64,000 nucleotides of DNA from Cristatella mucedo (taxonomy: Eukaryota > Bryozoa > Phylactolaemata > Cristatellidae): the NCBI GenBank assembly GCA_009760855.2, contig WPIO01000035.1, forward strand, positions 2,162,001 to 2,226,000, in the 5' to 3' direction. Position 1 is the first letter of the stretch; every line of letters starts with the position of its first letter. The position numbers and the translations under genes were made by a program. The notes below the pieces were generated by a model. The model ran no database searches. It was not told the origin of the DNA and saw only the letters and a program-made list of their open reading frames with translations. Positions 36,105 to 48,082 of the stretch are shown piece after piece.

Positions 36105-36181
36105 ACACTAACTGATTTAGCAGACTCATTTGTATAGCAACAGAAGTGCCGCAACGGCCATCACCTCAGCTTGCTATATAG
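36105..36181 (-). mobile_element. S1 SINE 3' part, interrupted by the hAT element
   Basis: ACTAACTGATTTAGCAGACT, ATTTGTATAGCAACAGAAG and GGCCATCACC match the reverse S1 3' end. It stops at the hAT element, and S1-like sequence seems to resume at 37046 (GGCAGTAAAAGTATTGCC). Confidence 0.6.
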
Positions 36182-37045
36182 CAGAGGTCGGCAAAGGTTG
36201 CGGACTACTCGGCCATTTCAGGAGGTCAAGAAGGCACACTAGGTCAGTAGAAACCACGCCCTCTCAGCTGGTACCTGGAGTGGGCCTCGCCTGACGAACA
36301 AACAAACAAAAGTCACAACTGACGCACAGCAATTACAGGGGTAGACATTTATCACCCCAGCCCTGCTATGCCGTTCTGTTCATACAGGTATCCAACATCA
36401 GTTCTAAAAATATACATGGCAACAGTTTGAACTGCAACGAGCTGTGTTGAAGGGGAAAACAGCCACAGCAATTCAATTACTAAGCATTTGATTGAGCTTC
36501 TTTTGCAGCAAATGCAAAGTGTCTAGAAAGAGATTGTGTTCTCTCCATGGTGCTATATCAAACCGTACGATTGTTATTATAATTGTTAATTAGGCCGGAT
36601 CCACCAATAAAATACTAGGGTAATTTTAGGCCGGACTAGAGTGCGAGTGCTAGCTAGGGCCTATCTGGCATTAAGGCCGGATTTTGCCAACCTTTACGTT
36701 AACACATTCTGGCGAAAATTCGTCACGGCTAAGGGCTGTCGCCCCTAGCCATGCGAAAAGCAAAGTCGCAGTTCTAAAATCATACTGCCATACGCGTGAA
36801 GGCAAATTAAGCTCAATGACAGTTAGCTCTCAATTGAAAGCAAAATTCGGCCGAGAGACTGCTCATGCTTCGAAAACTCGCGTGTTGTGATACTCGTAAG
36901 TCAAAGTACCTCTATCGTGAAGGGGAAGAATACCGGACAACTCAATTAGGCCGGATCTATGTATAAATAACTAGGGCCCCCTAGGCCAGACTGGAGCACT
37001 TGCTAGGCCGGACCTGGCCTAAAGGCCGGAGTCTGCCGACTTCTG
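36182..37045 (+). mobile_element. hAT-type non-autonomous element, second copy in opposite orientation
   Basis: 864 bp, starting CAGAGGTCGGCAAAGGTTGC and ending GTCTGCCGACTTCTG. It is nearly identical, in reverse orientation, to 34083-34947, including the internal LINE A-like tail (36490-36590) and the frame at 36684-36890. Flanks CTATATAG and CTATGGGC agree in the first four bases only, so the duplication is worn or altered. Together the two copies make a 0.86-kb inverted repeat with a loop of about 1.2 kb. Confidence 0.87.
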
Positions 37046-37669
37046 CTATGGGCAGTAAAAGTATTGCCAGCTGTTTGACTAGAACCATAATCTGGGTCGT
37101 AAGATGCTAGCACAACAACCCTGGTTTAACAAGCATTACTTGCGTGACCGGATTAGCACTTTGGAAACGGATGTTCACTGTAGTTACTGGGCTCTATTTT
37201 TCCCAGCACTTCCAGTTCTGTAGGTCTAGAGTGCAATTAGTCTACAGGTCTGAGTTTATGGGCATGCTGCACTCTTGTGCCTTTACTCCTGCATCAGAGC
37301 GAATGGTTAAATGACAACAATATGTCCGGGATATGAGGCTCTGACAAGGTTCCAATCTTACTTATCCGATCGTTTTCAATCAGCTCGTGATGTTTTCATG
37401 TCTCATTCAGCAGAAAAGTCACCTGTGGAGCTCGAGCTGTCCTTTCTAAGTTAGGTACTTCTCTCCATTCATACTGAGCCTGTCCATCAAGCGATGGGTT
37501 GATCTGCTGAAAGATGCAGCACGCCCTTCCCATTGCGACGTCATCCCCTGTTGATTAAAGGCCGTTGAACAGGAGGCTTTCGGCACTGGTCGCACCTGAA
37601 CAAACATTGTCACTTCTATGTTCATTATCAATCGGACTGCAGTATCGACATGGTGGCATCAGGGTACTC

Positions 37670-37800
37670 GACGATCCGCTCACCATTCGATCGTTCTTCC
37701 TTCGAAACAAATGTAAAGTGCCAAGAAAAAGATTAATTTTTCTGAGGGCACTAGGTCAAATGCACCATGAATAGTATTATCATTATTATTATTACCGCTC
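37670..37800 (+). mobile_element. LINE A 3' tail fragment
   Basis: CTCACCATTCGATCGTTC, GAAACAAATGTAAAGTGCCA, ATTTTTCTGAGGGCACTAG and ATTATCATTATTATTATTA match the LINE A end. Confidence 0.75.
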
Positions 37801-37842
37801 CTTACTGATATTAAGAGGGGATCATTTCGTCTTCTTTCATAG

Positions 37843-38081
37843 AATATGGACATTCTAGGGTTTTGGTATATGAGGATAGAAACCGCATGACTGAAGGTGG
37901 TTTTCGGCTACCGCCACTGATAGATGTCCCAGATCATGAATTCGGCAGCAATTTTGTGAAATGGAAACTCCGAGAAGTGAGCTACATGCTCTCAAATGGT
38001 GCGGCGAAGAATCCAGCGGCCACGAGCATGGATATTGTTCGTCAGTGCTCTGGCATGGCTTTACTGGACCCATGGAGATAG
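37843..38081 (+). CDS. Candidate 3' terminal exon of an unrecognised gene
   Basis: After an acceptor-like CTTCTTTCATAG, 79 codons are open in a protein-like frame (YGHSRVLVYEDRNRMTEGGF, then LPPLIDVPDHEFGSNFVKW, SYMLSNGAAKNPAATSMD, ending SGMALLDPWR) and stop with TAG at 38079-38081. The entry phase is 1. Composition is balanced and not repeat-like, and it matches none of the repeat families here. I do not recognise the product; upstream exons were not found. Confidence 0.38.
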
Positions 38082-39240
38082 TGTAGGTACAATAATGAGT
38101 CCGACAGCATTAGTTTGAACAAGGTTCTGGAAAAGATTGAAGCTTAATGCACTCTTAGGAAAAGCAAGGTACTGCATACAGTTACCAGTTTTGGAATATT
38201 TAGAAGGCAGGGCAATTTGACTCGTTTCTATCGAGGCAAAGCTTGTTGTGTGGGCCGGCTGCCTCTGCTGTTGTGATTAGTGCAGCACACGGTCACTTAT
38301 GTAGGCCTAACCTGCGGCCAATGGTTACGCGTTTGACAAAGCAAAACCTACTCCTCACCTGTGGCCAATAGTTAAGCCATCGACGAAACCCAGCGTCAGG
38401 CCGCCAATAACGTAGCTTATATTTCCTGACGTAGCTGCTGTGATTCATCGAGCTCTCATGTATGCATGCGTTGAGAGAAATATAGATTGAGTCTCGTTTA
38501 CCTCTCACGTCCTCACCGCGTCTCCCTGAGATTCCGTTAAAATTGCCTCCACCGGAGCCATAGAAATACAACCGGTTCACGAGTGAAGTGTGCAATTTAA
38601 CTGACCTGGATCGCGTAATCGGTGACAAGGTGATTTTCAGGATAGAGTTGCAAGAACTGGTTTTTTCATGAAAAGGCTATAACCACTGCAGGTGGCAACT
38701 GATAATTACTGCTTGTTAGCAACCACTCGAAAATCGGCATGAAATGACCAGTCAGACTTCGAGAGTTTAGAGCCCTACCAACCAAATTGACATGGTTGCT
38801 GCACAGCCGAAGCGTTAATAGCAGTTTTCTCGCTACAATCGCTGACAGCTAGGAAACTTGGTTGTTTCTACGCGTGGACCAAGTAGCTAAATTGTGGAAA
38901 TTGTGGTCGGACACAGAGAGCATCGAGAACCGATTTCCCGGCTCCATGAGGCCTCTGAAGCAATTGCAATGGACTCGGCCATTTTAGTTGGCAGTGCCAG
39001 GCTAGATTGCACTGTGTACATGGCGGCGAAGGCTCTATAGCAGATGATGGAAACGCGATGGAAAAGTGTGTGGTAGAAGCCAGTGATCGGAACACATACA
39101 ATTATAGCTCTGACGGTTGTCAACAATACAAACCTATTCTTCTAGGTAGATACCAGTGCGACGTCTACACGATTAATCAACGGATTTTCCGGACACGTCA
39201 GATTTTGCAAATGTCCGCACACCTTAAAATAAATAAATAA
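38082..39240. other. Unassigned DNA (apart from the candidate exon)
   Basis: Somewhat richer in CpG than its surroundings, with 70-110-codon frames on both strands. It may be a promoter region, but nothing is recognised. Confidence 0.35.
38517..38561 (-). CDS. Candidate first coding exon
   Basis: ATG at 38561-38559, then MAPVEAILTESQGDA and the donor GACGCG|GTGAGG in phase 0. It lies in locally CpG-richer DNA. The frame stops soon after the donor if unspliced. Its next exon would lie at lower coordinates. A different frame gives a 111-codon open frame (38293-38628) that has no better support. Confidence 0.25.
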
Positions 39241-39415
39241 ATACTAGCTGATTAGACAGCCTCTTTTTGTATAGCGACAGAAGAGCCTTCAAGGCTATCA
39301 CCACCGCTTGCAGTAGCGATTAAGGATCGCCCACTGCAGGATTCGAACCCACGACCTCGGGGCCGAGATCGTGAAAAGCAACCGCCTTACCTAATGAGCC
39401 ATTACGGCACACCTT
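39241..39415 (-). mobile_element. S1 SINE
   Basis: Full reverse copy: AATACTAGCTGATTAGACAG at the left, AGAGCCTTCAAGGCTATCAC, B box GGATTCGAACCCACGACC, A box CAACCGCCTTACCTAATGAG. Confidence 0.9.
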
Positions 39416-39762
39416 ACATCTATGGACGGCTGTACCGTTTTTCCAGTCGAGACGGCTGACCTTGCCGTGACAAATCCGACTGCAAGTACCGTGACCGTCA
39501 TCTCGTAGCCGACGGCCATTCAAGCAATGGGACAAAAAACCGTGCACCTTGACCTCTTTATTGCTCAACTAGAGAGGATGGCAGAGAACGACCTCAGTGA
39601 CCTGGGTGTCATCAGATTGTACACTGATCCTACGTTGCCAAAGTCCTACTATGCTGCCGAATAAAATTTGCACAGCAAGTCGCAATCGAGCGAGAACAGC
39701 AAACGTTGGTAAGAAGATCCACCCTCGTACGGGTGAAGGAGTCCTAAGAATAAGTCAGCCAG

Positions 39763-40945
39763 ATAATAATAATAATAATAATAATATTGCACTTGATAAA
39801 GCGCCCTCAGAGAACTTAATCTCTTTCTAGGCGCTTTACATTTGCTGCAAAGTGATACGCAATAGAATAGTAAGTAAAATCATGCTTGAAAAACAAACAA
39901 AATGAATAACATGGTTAGGGGTTACATGCACTGGGTCAGCATGCAAATGTGGTTAGTGGCAGCATGCACAGTGTCAGCACGCATAAGCACATCGAGGACG
40001 AATCACAAGGACCCACTAAATGCTGTCCTAAATAGGTGTGTTTTTAAGTTTCTTTTAAATGTGGTCAGGTCAGGGGATGTTCTGATGCAGGTCGGGAGGG
40101 AGTTCCAGGCTGTGGGAGCATACGAGCTAAATGCACGGTCTCCAAAGGATTTAAGGTTTGTACGAGGTATTTCTAGACTGTTGGATTCCGAAAAGCGAGT
40201 GGTACGATGCTTTGCCTGATGGGGTAGTATATCTGAAAGATAGGCTGGAGCCATAGAATGAAGAGACCTAAAAGTGAGCGACAAAACCTTGAAGTCAATC
40301 CGTTGCTTGACTGGTAACCAGTGCAGGTCGGCGAGAAGTGGAGTAATGTGTGGCAACTGCGACGCTCACGACAGACAAGCCTAGCTGCAGAGTTTTGCAC
40401 CAGCTGCAATCGCCTGATCGCACATGCTGGTAGGCCAGTAAACAGTGAGTTGCAGAAGTCGAGACGAGATGTCACGAATGCATGGACCAACTTGGACGTG
40501 GTATCCTTATCTAAACTAGCCCTAATTTTAGCAATGTTATGAAGCTGAAAATAGGCTGATTTGACTGTGGAGCTGATGTGGTCGTCTAACGAGAGGTCGC
40601 TTTGGAATATGACACCTAGATTTCGAGCTGATTCAACTGGGAATATGCTGGCAGAGCCAATTTTGAAAGTCAGCCTTTCCAATTTCTGAATAACACTAGG
40701 TTTGCCCATAACTAGTAAGTTAGTTTTATCATCGTTTATTTTTAGAAAATTTGCTGCCATCCATGATCGGATATCATCAATGCATGCAGCAAGTGAGTTG
40801 AGAGAATGTGAGGTGCTCGAAGGCTGGGAGGGATCAAAACAAAGGTACAACTGAGTGTCATCCGCATAGAAGTGAAAGCCTAGATTGTGCTTGGCAATCA
40901 CATCAGCGAGAGGGAGAGTATAAACGGTGAAAAGGACCAGATGGC
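39763..40945 (-). mobile_element. LINE A 3' part with intact-looking RT C-terminus
   Basis: An (AAT)n tail at 39763, hairpin, 3' untranslated part, then minus frames covering the RT from after the catalytic core to the end of the ORF (40003-40356 and 40173-41009 in two frames). The frame ends ...RAFSSYAPTAWNSLPT, then LKTHLFRTAFSGSL. Nearly identical to 62115-63270 base for base. It breaks off at about 40945 (after the VYTLPLADVIAKHN block), where Gypsy sequence soon follows. Confidence 0.92.
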
Positions 40946-41004
40946 CGTCGTTCAGAAACCCAATAGCGAACCGAGGGTCTGCATTGGCGATCCTCTGATG
41001 ATCG

Positions 41005-42000
41005 GCCACTAAATGATGCTCTCACACGACGGCGTTATCAGATAAATATATTAGACGACGTGCAGCCCAATATACGGATATTGAGCTAGGTCGACATCAA
41101 AAGGCCTCTTGGCAAGTACGATTAGACGACGAATCAAGCAAGCAGATCGCAATGATCACACACACGCTGGAAGATTTCGTTGTGCAAGTCTGCCTTTTGG
41201 TATAAAGGTGAGCAGTACGATCTTTTGAATGGGCCTGCATGAAACAATCGGGTGGTCTGATTAATAAGAACAATAATAATAACAATGCATGCATACAGTA
41301 CCATCGGAGAACTTAATCTCTTTCTAGGCACTTTACATATGCTGCAAAGGAAGCATGACCAAATGGTGAATGGAGTTGTCTGTGTTACTGATGACATCCT
41401 GGTGTCGGGATTTGGTGACACGAAGCAGGAGGCTAAACAAGACCACGATACAAACTTGGCAGCACTGGAAAAACATTGCCTCGAGCGACACATTTAACTG
41501 AACAGTGCCGAGGTGGCTTTCAAGCAAGATTGAGTGACCTCCACGGGACACATACTATCTAAGAATGACGTATCAGCAGACTCGGAGTGAGTGGGGCGCC
41601 TCCTCCCACTGGTGCTGCAGCCCTTCTAAGGTTCAATGGTAATTTACTATACCTAGCTCGTTTTGTATAGGAAATATCCTCAGACCTGACATTACTACCG
41701 GTGCTAACCAAGAAGGATGCCGAATAATCATGTGACCCGAAATGCCAGCATCCATGTAAGCAGTTCAAAGAAAAGCTTGTAGTGGTGCCTGCCCTTGCAT
41801 ACTTCGAACTGACTTAAAGTCTGATCCAGCAGGCTGACATTAGCCAGACGGGCGTTGGTACTTTTCCTCGACAAGACGGCGGGCCTGTAGAAAAGTATGC
41901 CTTACGAGCACTTACGTAAGCCGAGTAGAACTTGGAACTGCTGGCAGCTGTATAGGGATTAGAGCGATTCGATCAGTAGACCTTTGGTAGAGATATAATC
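41005..42000 (+). pseudogene. Gypsy-type pol relic: reverse transcriptase and RNase H start
   Basis: Plus-strand pieces in shifting frames match Gypsy (Ty3-like) pol in order: the RT region with ASLPFGIKVSS (about 41185), the catalytic block VVCVTDDILVSGFGDTKQEA (about 41375-41435), the connection with GHILS (about 41545), then RNase H fragments LELLAAV and FDQ.TFGRDIIV (41930-42000). Stops, shifts and a LINE A tail insert (41268-41362) break it. The next domain piece resumes after a LINE B copy at 42478. Dead copy; described only. Confidence 0.8.
41268..41362 (-). mobile_element. LINE A 3' tail inserted in Gypsy RT relic
   Basis: AACAATAATAATAAC, then GGAGAACTTAATCTCTTTCT and AGGCACTTTACATATGCTGC: a severely truncated minus LINE A copy lying between the LPFG and DDIL parts of the Gypsy RT. 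Confidence 0.8.
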
Positions 42001-42478
42001 GTTGTTGTTGTATCTCCGTCTGTAACTCCACAGAGTCATAAAGACTATGTGGGTGTTTTGTGGAGAGTTTTGTATAGCTCACTCACAGCATAAGCGGCTT
42101 TTCGGTAAGCATTCGGTAGCCAAACAGACTTCGCCTCACGCAACAAAGAGAAAGTGAGAAGCATAGCAGAGTCGGGAGAGCTGTTGAGGTAATGAGTAGC
42201 ATGGAAGTAGCAGCTCAGGACCGCTGAAAAGGGTGAGCTATAGCCGGCAGCAGGGGAGTAGATGCTGTTGCATAAGAATTGTGGAAGCGAGTTCTAAAGT
42301 CTAGGAGCTGCAGAGCTGAAGCTTCTGTCGCCAACTGTCTTTAAGCAGAGGAATGGAACTGCTAATTTATTGTCCATACAACACCTGAGGGCGCGATGAG
42401 GCTGAAACTGGTACAGCAGTTCAGCTAGGTACGAAGGAGCCCAGCCGTGGTGGACACTCACTATCCTTTGACTAGCTA
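42001..42478 (-). mobile_element. LINE B 3' part inserted in Gypsy RNase H relic
   Basis: The tail at the left (TTGTTGTTGTATCTCCGTC, CACAGAGTCATAAAGACTAT), then the reverse ORF end with LYQFQPHRALRCCMDNKLAV, PFLCLKTVGDRSFSSAAPRL. It sits exactly between the GRDIIV and LASILPKRLS parts of Gypsy RNase H. Confidence 0.87.
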
Positions 42479-42640
42479 GCATACTACCGAAACGTCTCAG
42501 CCAAGCACCAAAGAAACTACAAGCGCTGATCAGGTGCCTTCAGCGACACGACTTGATCCTGCGATATGTGCTAGGTGAGCAGCTGCACAACGCAGATGCT
42601 CTGAACCGTGAATGTTCCATTGGAAGCTAGGTTTACTTAA
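42478..42640 (+). pseudogene. Gypsy RNase H end (continuation)
   Basis: The frame from 42471 reads LASILPKRLSQAPKKLQALI, then LQRHDLILRYVLGEQLHNAD and ALNR, the end of Gypsy RNase H and its '..Y.PG....AD.LSR' closing motif. A stop follows shortly. No integrase is seen after it. Confidence 0.78.
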
Positions 42641-43956
42641 GGCTTGCTCAAGCTTGCTGTGCCTAGCTGCACTGTCGATATTCGTGACTGTTAGCAGCTA
42701 TTCGATCCATACGACTGTAGGGGAGTATATTTCCACATGCAGTACCAGGACTGTTTTTTCCTACAGATATTACAGCTTTTAGTGAAGTGCTATTGAATCC
42801 AAGTGCTCAGTCGTTGACTTGCTCAGGTGGACATCTCTAATTTTCCTACTCAACGTCAACCACAAACGTCTTTCACCTCGCCCTGCACGCCTGCTTGCTC
42901 CAGCTAGCGAAGAGCATAGTCAGCCATTTGCAGTGTTGCTCGCGTGACCTACCGCGAGTTTTCACAGCAGGTCATAGTACTTCAGCTTGCCTCTGTTTTG
43001 TCTTTGGAAAAGCATCAGTCACACAGTCCTTGCTTGGTGCTTTATTGGCTTTATGCTCTTCATGTCGAAGCTTTTTTGTGTCAGCCCGTCGTGAGATACT
43101 GTCTTCCAACTCCCGATGTGCATCTCTTTCTCTCAGGTACTTCCTGTCAGTGCAGTGAATCGTACTGAAGCTTACCTCTTCGACTTCTATCTCCTCGTGG
43201 ATTAAAAACCCTAATCAATAAAGGAGGTTAGTTGACACTCAGTGTCCGGATTCTTTCCGACCTTCAGCTTACCTAGCCGGTTGCTTTTTATATCTTAATA
43301 TTCAATTCCGATATGACGATGGCCTGGCAGCTTTAAATTAAGGGCATAACACCCTGGAGACCGATCATTTTGCCTGGGAAGAAAACACAGGCCTATGGTG
43401 AACTAGCGCAAATCTCGAGTAGTTGATTCGCAATTGGTGTTTTTATTTTAGCATTCCGTTTCTGGGATTGCCATCGAACGGTTAAATTACGACAGAAACC
43501 TTAGGCTTGAACTGAGAGTGCTAATTAAAGGAGCTGGAGCTGAAATTCTCAATACGGAGGTACTTAGGAAACCTACGAAGCCGGCCGTGCAGCCAATGAA
43601 GCACCAGATAACTAATTGGTAGGAAAATTGTTCACAGCTCAGAGGTCAGTCTTACGCGGGCTTCCCTCGAGCAAAGAAAAAAACACGCAACGTTGTAAGT
43701 TATCGGCATGTATTTACCCTGATTTCATACACAATGGCAACTCAATAAAGTCTATAGAAGAGAAGATGTTCTATGTCATATAAGGTTATCGTTTTAATCA
43801 GTTTCACAAATAAGCCCCTAACGTTATTCTGCCATTGGAACGACGTTCATAGTCCGCTATATATCACGGCGAAATCACCCCAAATTGCTCCTCCGATGGA
43901 GCTCCCGTGCTATCCGTAAATTTCTTAAGCTGAAAATCACCGACTTTCGCATTTAG
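42641..43956. other. Unassigned DNA; possible LTR remains
   Basis: 42700-43290 follows the Gypsy relic and contains an AATCAATAAAGGAGG poly(A)-signal-like site, as LTRs do, but no second copy or TG...CA pair could be fixed. The 87-codon frames at 42895-43168 have no motif. Confidence 0.3.
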
Positions 43957-44125
43957 GGTGAGCTTTGATGGCACACTGGGTAAGGCAATTGCTTTTCACG
44001 ACTTCCGTCCCGTGGTGGTGCCCACGAATCCTTCGGTGGGGATCCTTTATTGCCACTGCAAGTGGTGGTGACAGCCGTAAAGGCTTATCTGTCTTTTTAT
44101 AAAAGAGGCTGTTGAATCAGCTAGT
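43957..44125 (+). mobile_element. S1 SINE
   Basis: GGTGAGCTTTGATGGCACAC, the A box, a worn B box, then TTTATTGCCACTGCAAGTGG and AGAGGCTGTTGAATCAGCTA. Confidence 0.87.
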
Positions 44126-47100
44126 GTATTGCATCACTTTTTGCATTGTTTTTTATGACAGCCTGAACCGATGTTTCTCATGCTTTTCAGCATAGCAAAT
44201 TCCTAGAAATGTATCAACCACTGCTATGAAACTGCTTCGGGACTCTTTTTTCATCCATATCAGCTTCTTTGCAAACTATTTGCTCTTTATGAGCTTCTTT
44301 ATCTGTCACTCAAAAAAGTGGTTGGTTTGAGCTTTGCCTCTGACAGCTGAGGAAAGACATCTTGCACACACTTGAAAGCTGCGGACTCATCGTCTAGAGC
44401 CATGAAAAACTGCTCGGTGAGACATTACTTGATTTTCGCTTGAGACATCGGCATCCTTGATGGTCTAGCGGTGGTTCCCAAGTTTTGCTATTCTTTCATT
44501 CAGATGACTCAGTCCACTGTTGTCTGTACGTTCCGCAAAAGTATGTCCTTACATCCCGGCTGTCCTGTAAGCCAGAAAACGAAGCAAGTTTCGCAAACCA
44601 GTCATGAAGGCCTATCCTTAAAGGCATAATTGTGAAGCCTCAAATGACTTCTCTGCCAAGGTCGCCATTCTTCAAGGCACTTGGTAGAATCACGACATCA
44701 GTGGAGTAATCTTTAAGGAACGAGGGGAACACGGGAAAGACTGGCGCTTGTTACGACTATAAAGCAGCATGGCTTTGAGGTACTCGAGAACCTGTCTATG
44801 AAAAGGCATAATTAACACCGCCTACAGGTTATTCCTACATCCTCACTGTCCACATTGTTGCAGAAACACAGCCCATCTTGCCGACTATAGAAGTTAAACA
44901 AAGCTTTCGGCACTTTAGCATGTCTGTAACTTTAGCACTTCCTTCCTACGAGATTCACTCATTCAGCTTACATGTTCTTTGTTAAAAAATCGGACGTGGT
45001 AAGACTGAGACTCATGATAGGATTGTTGAGTTGTTTCTGCTTTTTGGAATATTGCTTTTCATTCTTGGCCACATCAGTACAAACAGCTGCTCTTGGGAAT
45101 AGTCACTAATGGGATGCCGTGGTGACCAGATTTTCTACGGCTTTCCTAGCGGCTGGTAGTGTCCATCTTGATTTCATTGAAATCTGGTTAACATGACCTG
45201 AACTTACAGTAGCTATCGTGGCTCTACTTTAGAAAACGTGCCAAATGCTTAAAAAATCGGCTACTGGCTCTGGTCTCTCACTGCAATGTCAAACCATTGG
45301 TATTAGCTATAGAGTGCCAACTATATTTATTGAATCTGAATCTCATGAGAAGGCTGCTAAATTTACACATAATAGTTTCGGCTGCCCTGCAAGCTGATTC
45401 GTCCGGCGCTAGTACTCAGAGCCCGACATTGCCTCTATTGCAAGGTTGCTCCTTTAGAAGGTCTTAGCCAGTGACATTAATTGCGACAGTGAAGAAGGCT
45501 TCAATTAGAATTTGGCCAACCTGGCTTTTAGGGAACCCCGATTTTTAATAATAGCTACTGAAGGTTACCATACCATACAATCACTTTCTTCCTACATTAA
45601 GGAATCCAATACTTTATTGAACTCACTTTTCATTGCATTTTAATTGATAATTCCTCACTACTTTGTCGGCTGCTTTTGTTTGTCAGCTTCTCAATCTTGA
45701 TTTAATGGAATTTTCTGTAAATTACTGTTTACCCAAAAACTTCTAATTTTGAACGCATTCATATTTATTTTCTTCAAATACATTATGAAGCCCAGTGCTT
45801 CCATTCGTGTGCAACCACTAGGGCAGCCAACAATTCACTACTAGACTTATGTTTAACTGGACTTGTTGGTCTATTACGGTACACATGTGCAATCACTATT
45901 CGCTGTATTTCTATTACTTGTTTGAGGCTGCACTCGGCCAGATCAGATTTTTTTTGTGGATATTGAATATTGCTGTCATCAAACCTCTCTCAACCAGTAA
46001 GAACATCCCGCAGGTTAAGTCAATGCCTATGAGTAATGCAAAATTATCATTTTCCTGGTCAGTGCAGTGAATCTTCAAATTAGCTTAGCATTTGCTATAA
46101 AAGCTCGGAATGAATTTTCTAAAAGAGCTAGAAATCAAGCATGTTTAATGATACTGCTCTAGAAGTAGATTTAAATTCTTCACAATTCTACAGCTTTACT
46201 ATTGTGTACTGTTATCACAAGATGACGATGATTGAGATTGTATGTTTCACTCTTTTCGGACCCACGCTATGCAGAGAGATTTTATTGTTCCACTTAAAGA
46301 GCTCAATTTACCTGTTGTCTTTTCCTTGAGATGCAATTAATCTACTACATCTCTCCATTTATCTACATATCTATGCATTTATCTCTATCTGTCTCTCTAT
46401 CTATTGCTCTCTCTCTCTCTCTCTTTCGGTCTCTTACCCTCTTAAGGTTTATAGGTAATGAACCAGCTCTGAGTCAACCGTGCTCTATGGAATCTTCAAA
46501 ATCAGAATTATAAAGGCTTTCTATTCAGTAACCTCTAAGGGGTTGTACATGTATTTACGAGTTTTTGACCACGATCAATGTATTAAACCAGCTGCAAAAA
46601 CGCCCATCACACTATTGATTGCACATCTCCAATTGCATGGTGAGAGAGTATTTGCCCCATAGAGCGATGACTAAGCAATGGTTAGACTTACTTGTATACC
46701 TAGAGGCACCGTTTAGAGCCAGTTGAATGACATTTAAGTGACCAACCGAATCTAAGCCAGCACATTATCGCTGACTGATCGTACATTGGCGTCTATTTGA
46801 TTATCATATCTCAGCACAAGATGTAGTGTTCTGGCATCCATTTATTCAAAGCTGACAAGAGAACTAGATTGCCAAATATAGCAATGTGTTTTTTTAACGG
46901 CCCATAGCCAGGCTATGGCTTTTTTCGTCAAAGGTTATGCAATAGGATGGCTCAGCAAAGCACAATTCGGCCTGAAGTCTTGACCCAAGCAAAACGCATG
47001 TAGACTCTGAGAACCAGTAGTGCCTGCCAGTCTGGAACGACAGATGAAGAAGTGTGGCCTCCACAAGGTTTTTTATCAGTAGATATGGCCCAGATATGAA

Positions 47101-48082
47101 GAATGTATACTATTTGCTGCTACCAGACAGACTAGTAATGTTTATGAGGCCACGAATGAGCACAAGGCAATAGTGACGAGCCAGCATACTACCACTCAAC
47201 CTCTGACCACTTCAGCCAAGAACCTTTCTGACTGCTCTCAGCAAACGTCCTCTTCGTGACCTCAGACGGACCACACTGCATGATCACAACCTGTTATATG
47301 CTTCCTCTGCTTAATTAGCCAGGTTTCAGTTTTCTCACTAGCTGTTTTGTTGGTACGAGCTCTATTGTGCTTCTAATAAGAGTAAGGAGCTGTGTTCTGT
47401 CGGCTGAAACAACTTCGCATTCAGTGTGCCTTCACCGCACTGCTCGATCTCACCTTCAGCTACTGTACAGAACTGGATGATTCCGGATAACAGACATACT
47501 GGTGGTGCCGGAGATCACTGCTGATTGGCGGTATATCCGGACTCCAATGCCAATTGAAGCCTTCCAATTCCACATCAGCTAAGGCTGGTCAGAGCCTGCT
47601 ACTTAAGAAAAACCATGGCATTGAGATTGATTATACATGATGGCGTGCTCAGCCAATAACAATTATGTAGGACTACTATACAATGAACCTGTTTGTTGCT
47701 CATATTTTCTCGATCTTTGCTACGGTTCATGATATGTTGTCGGTTACGTTATTTAAGATCATAATTTTCTTGACCGTTGAAAGGAAATGGGCTTTCGGCA
47801 GCACTTTATCTCACACGCTCTTCATCGATCATTGTTTAAAAATAGCCAACAGATATATTTGAGTACTTCCCTGCTGTGCCTTTCTTAGAACTGTAACTTG
47901 ATTATGCGGGAAAAGGTCCCATTGAAAAAATAGAGATTCTTATTATGCCCAAAACGAAGGTCTTCTTGTAGCTTTACCATTGGCTATGCACAAAGAAAAA
48001 TTGAGACCGCGTATTAAAAGCAACGGTGCATTACGATTTATCAGCAATCATTCGCATAGCTGCACTACAAATCTCAGTTAAA
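44126..48082. other. Unassigned DNA 3' of the sulfotransferase gene
   Basis: No gene recognised in 4 kb. A (CT)n run at about 46385-46440 explains the Leu/Ser frames there. The sulfotransferase 3' UTR must lie at the right end, but no canonical poly(A) signal close to 48083 was found. Confidence 0.45.

Noticed and set aside
46331-46513. 60-codon Leu/Ser-rich frame
   Set aside because: Generated by a CT-rich run; no start context or domain.
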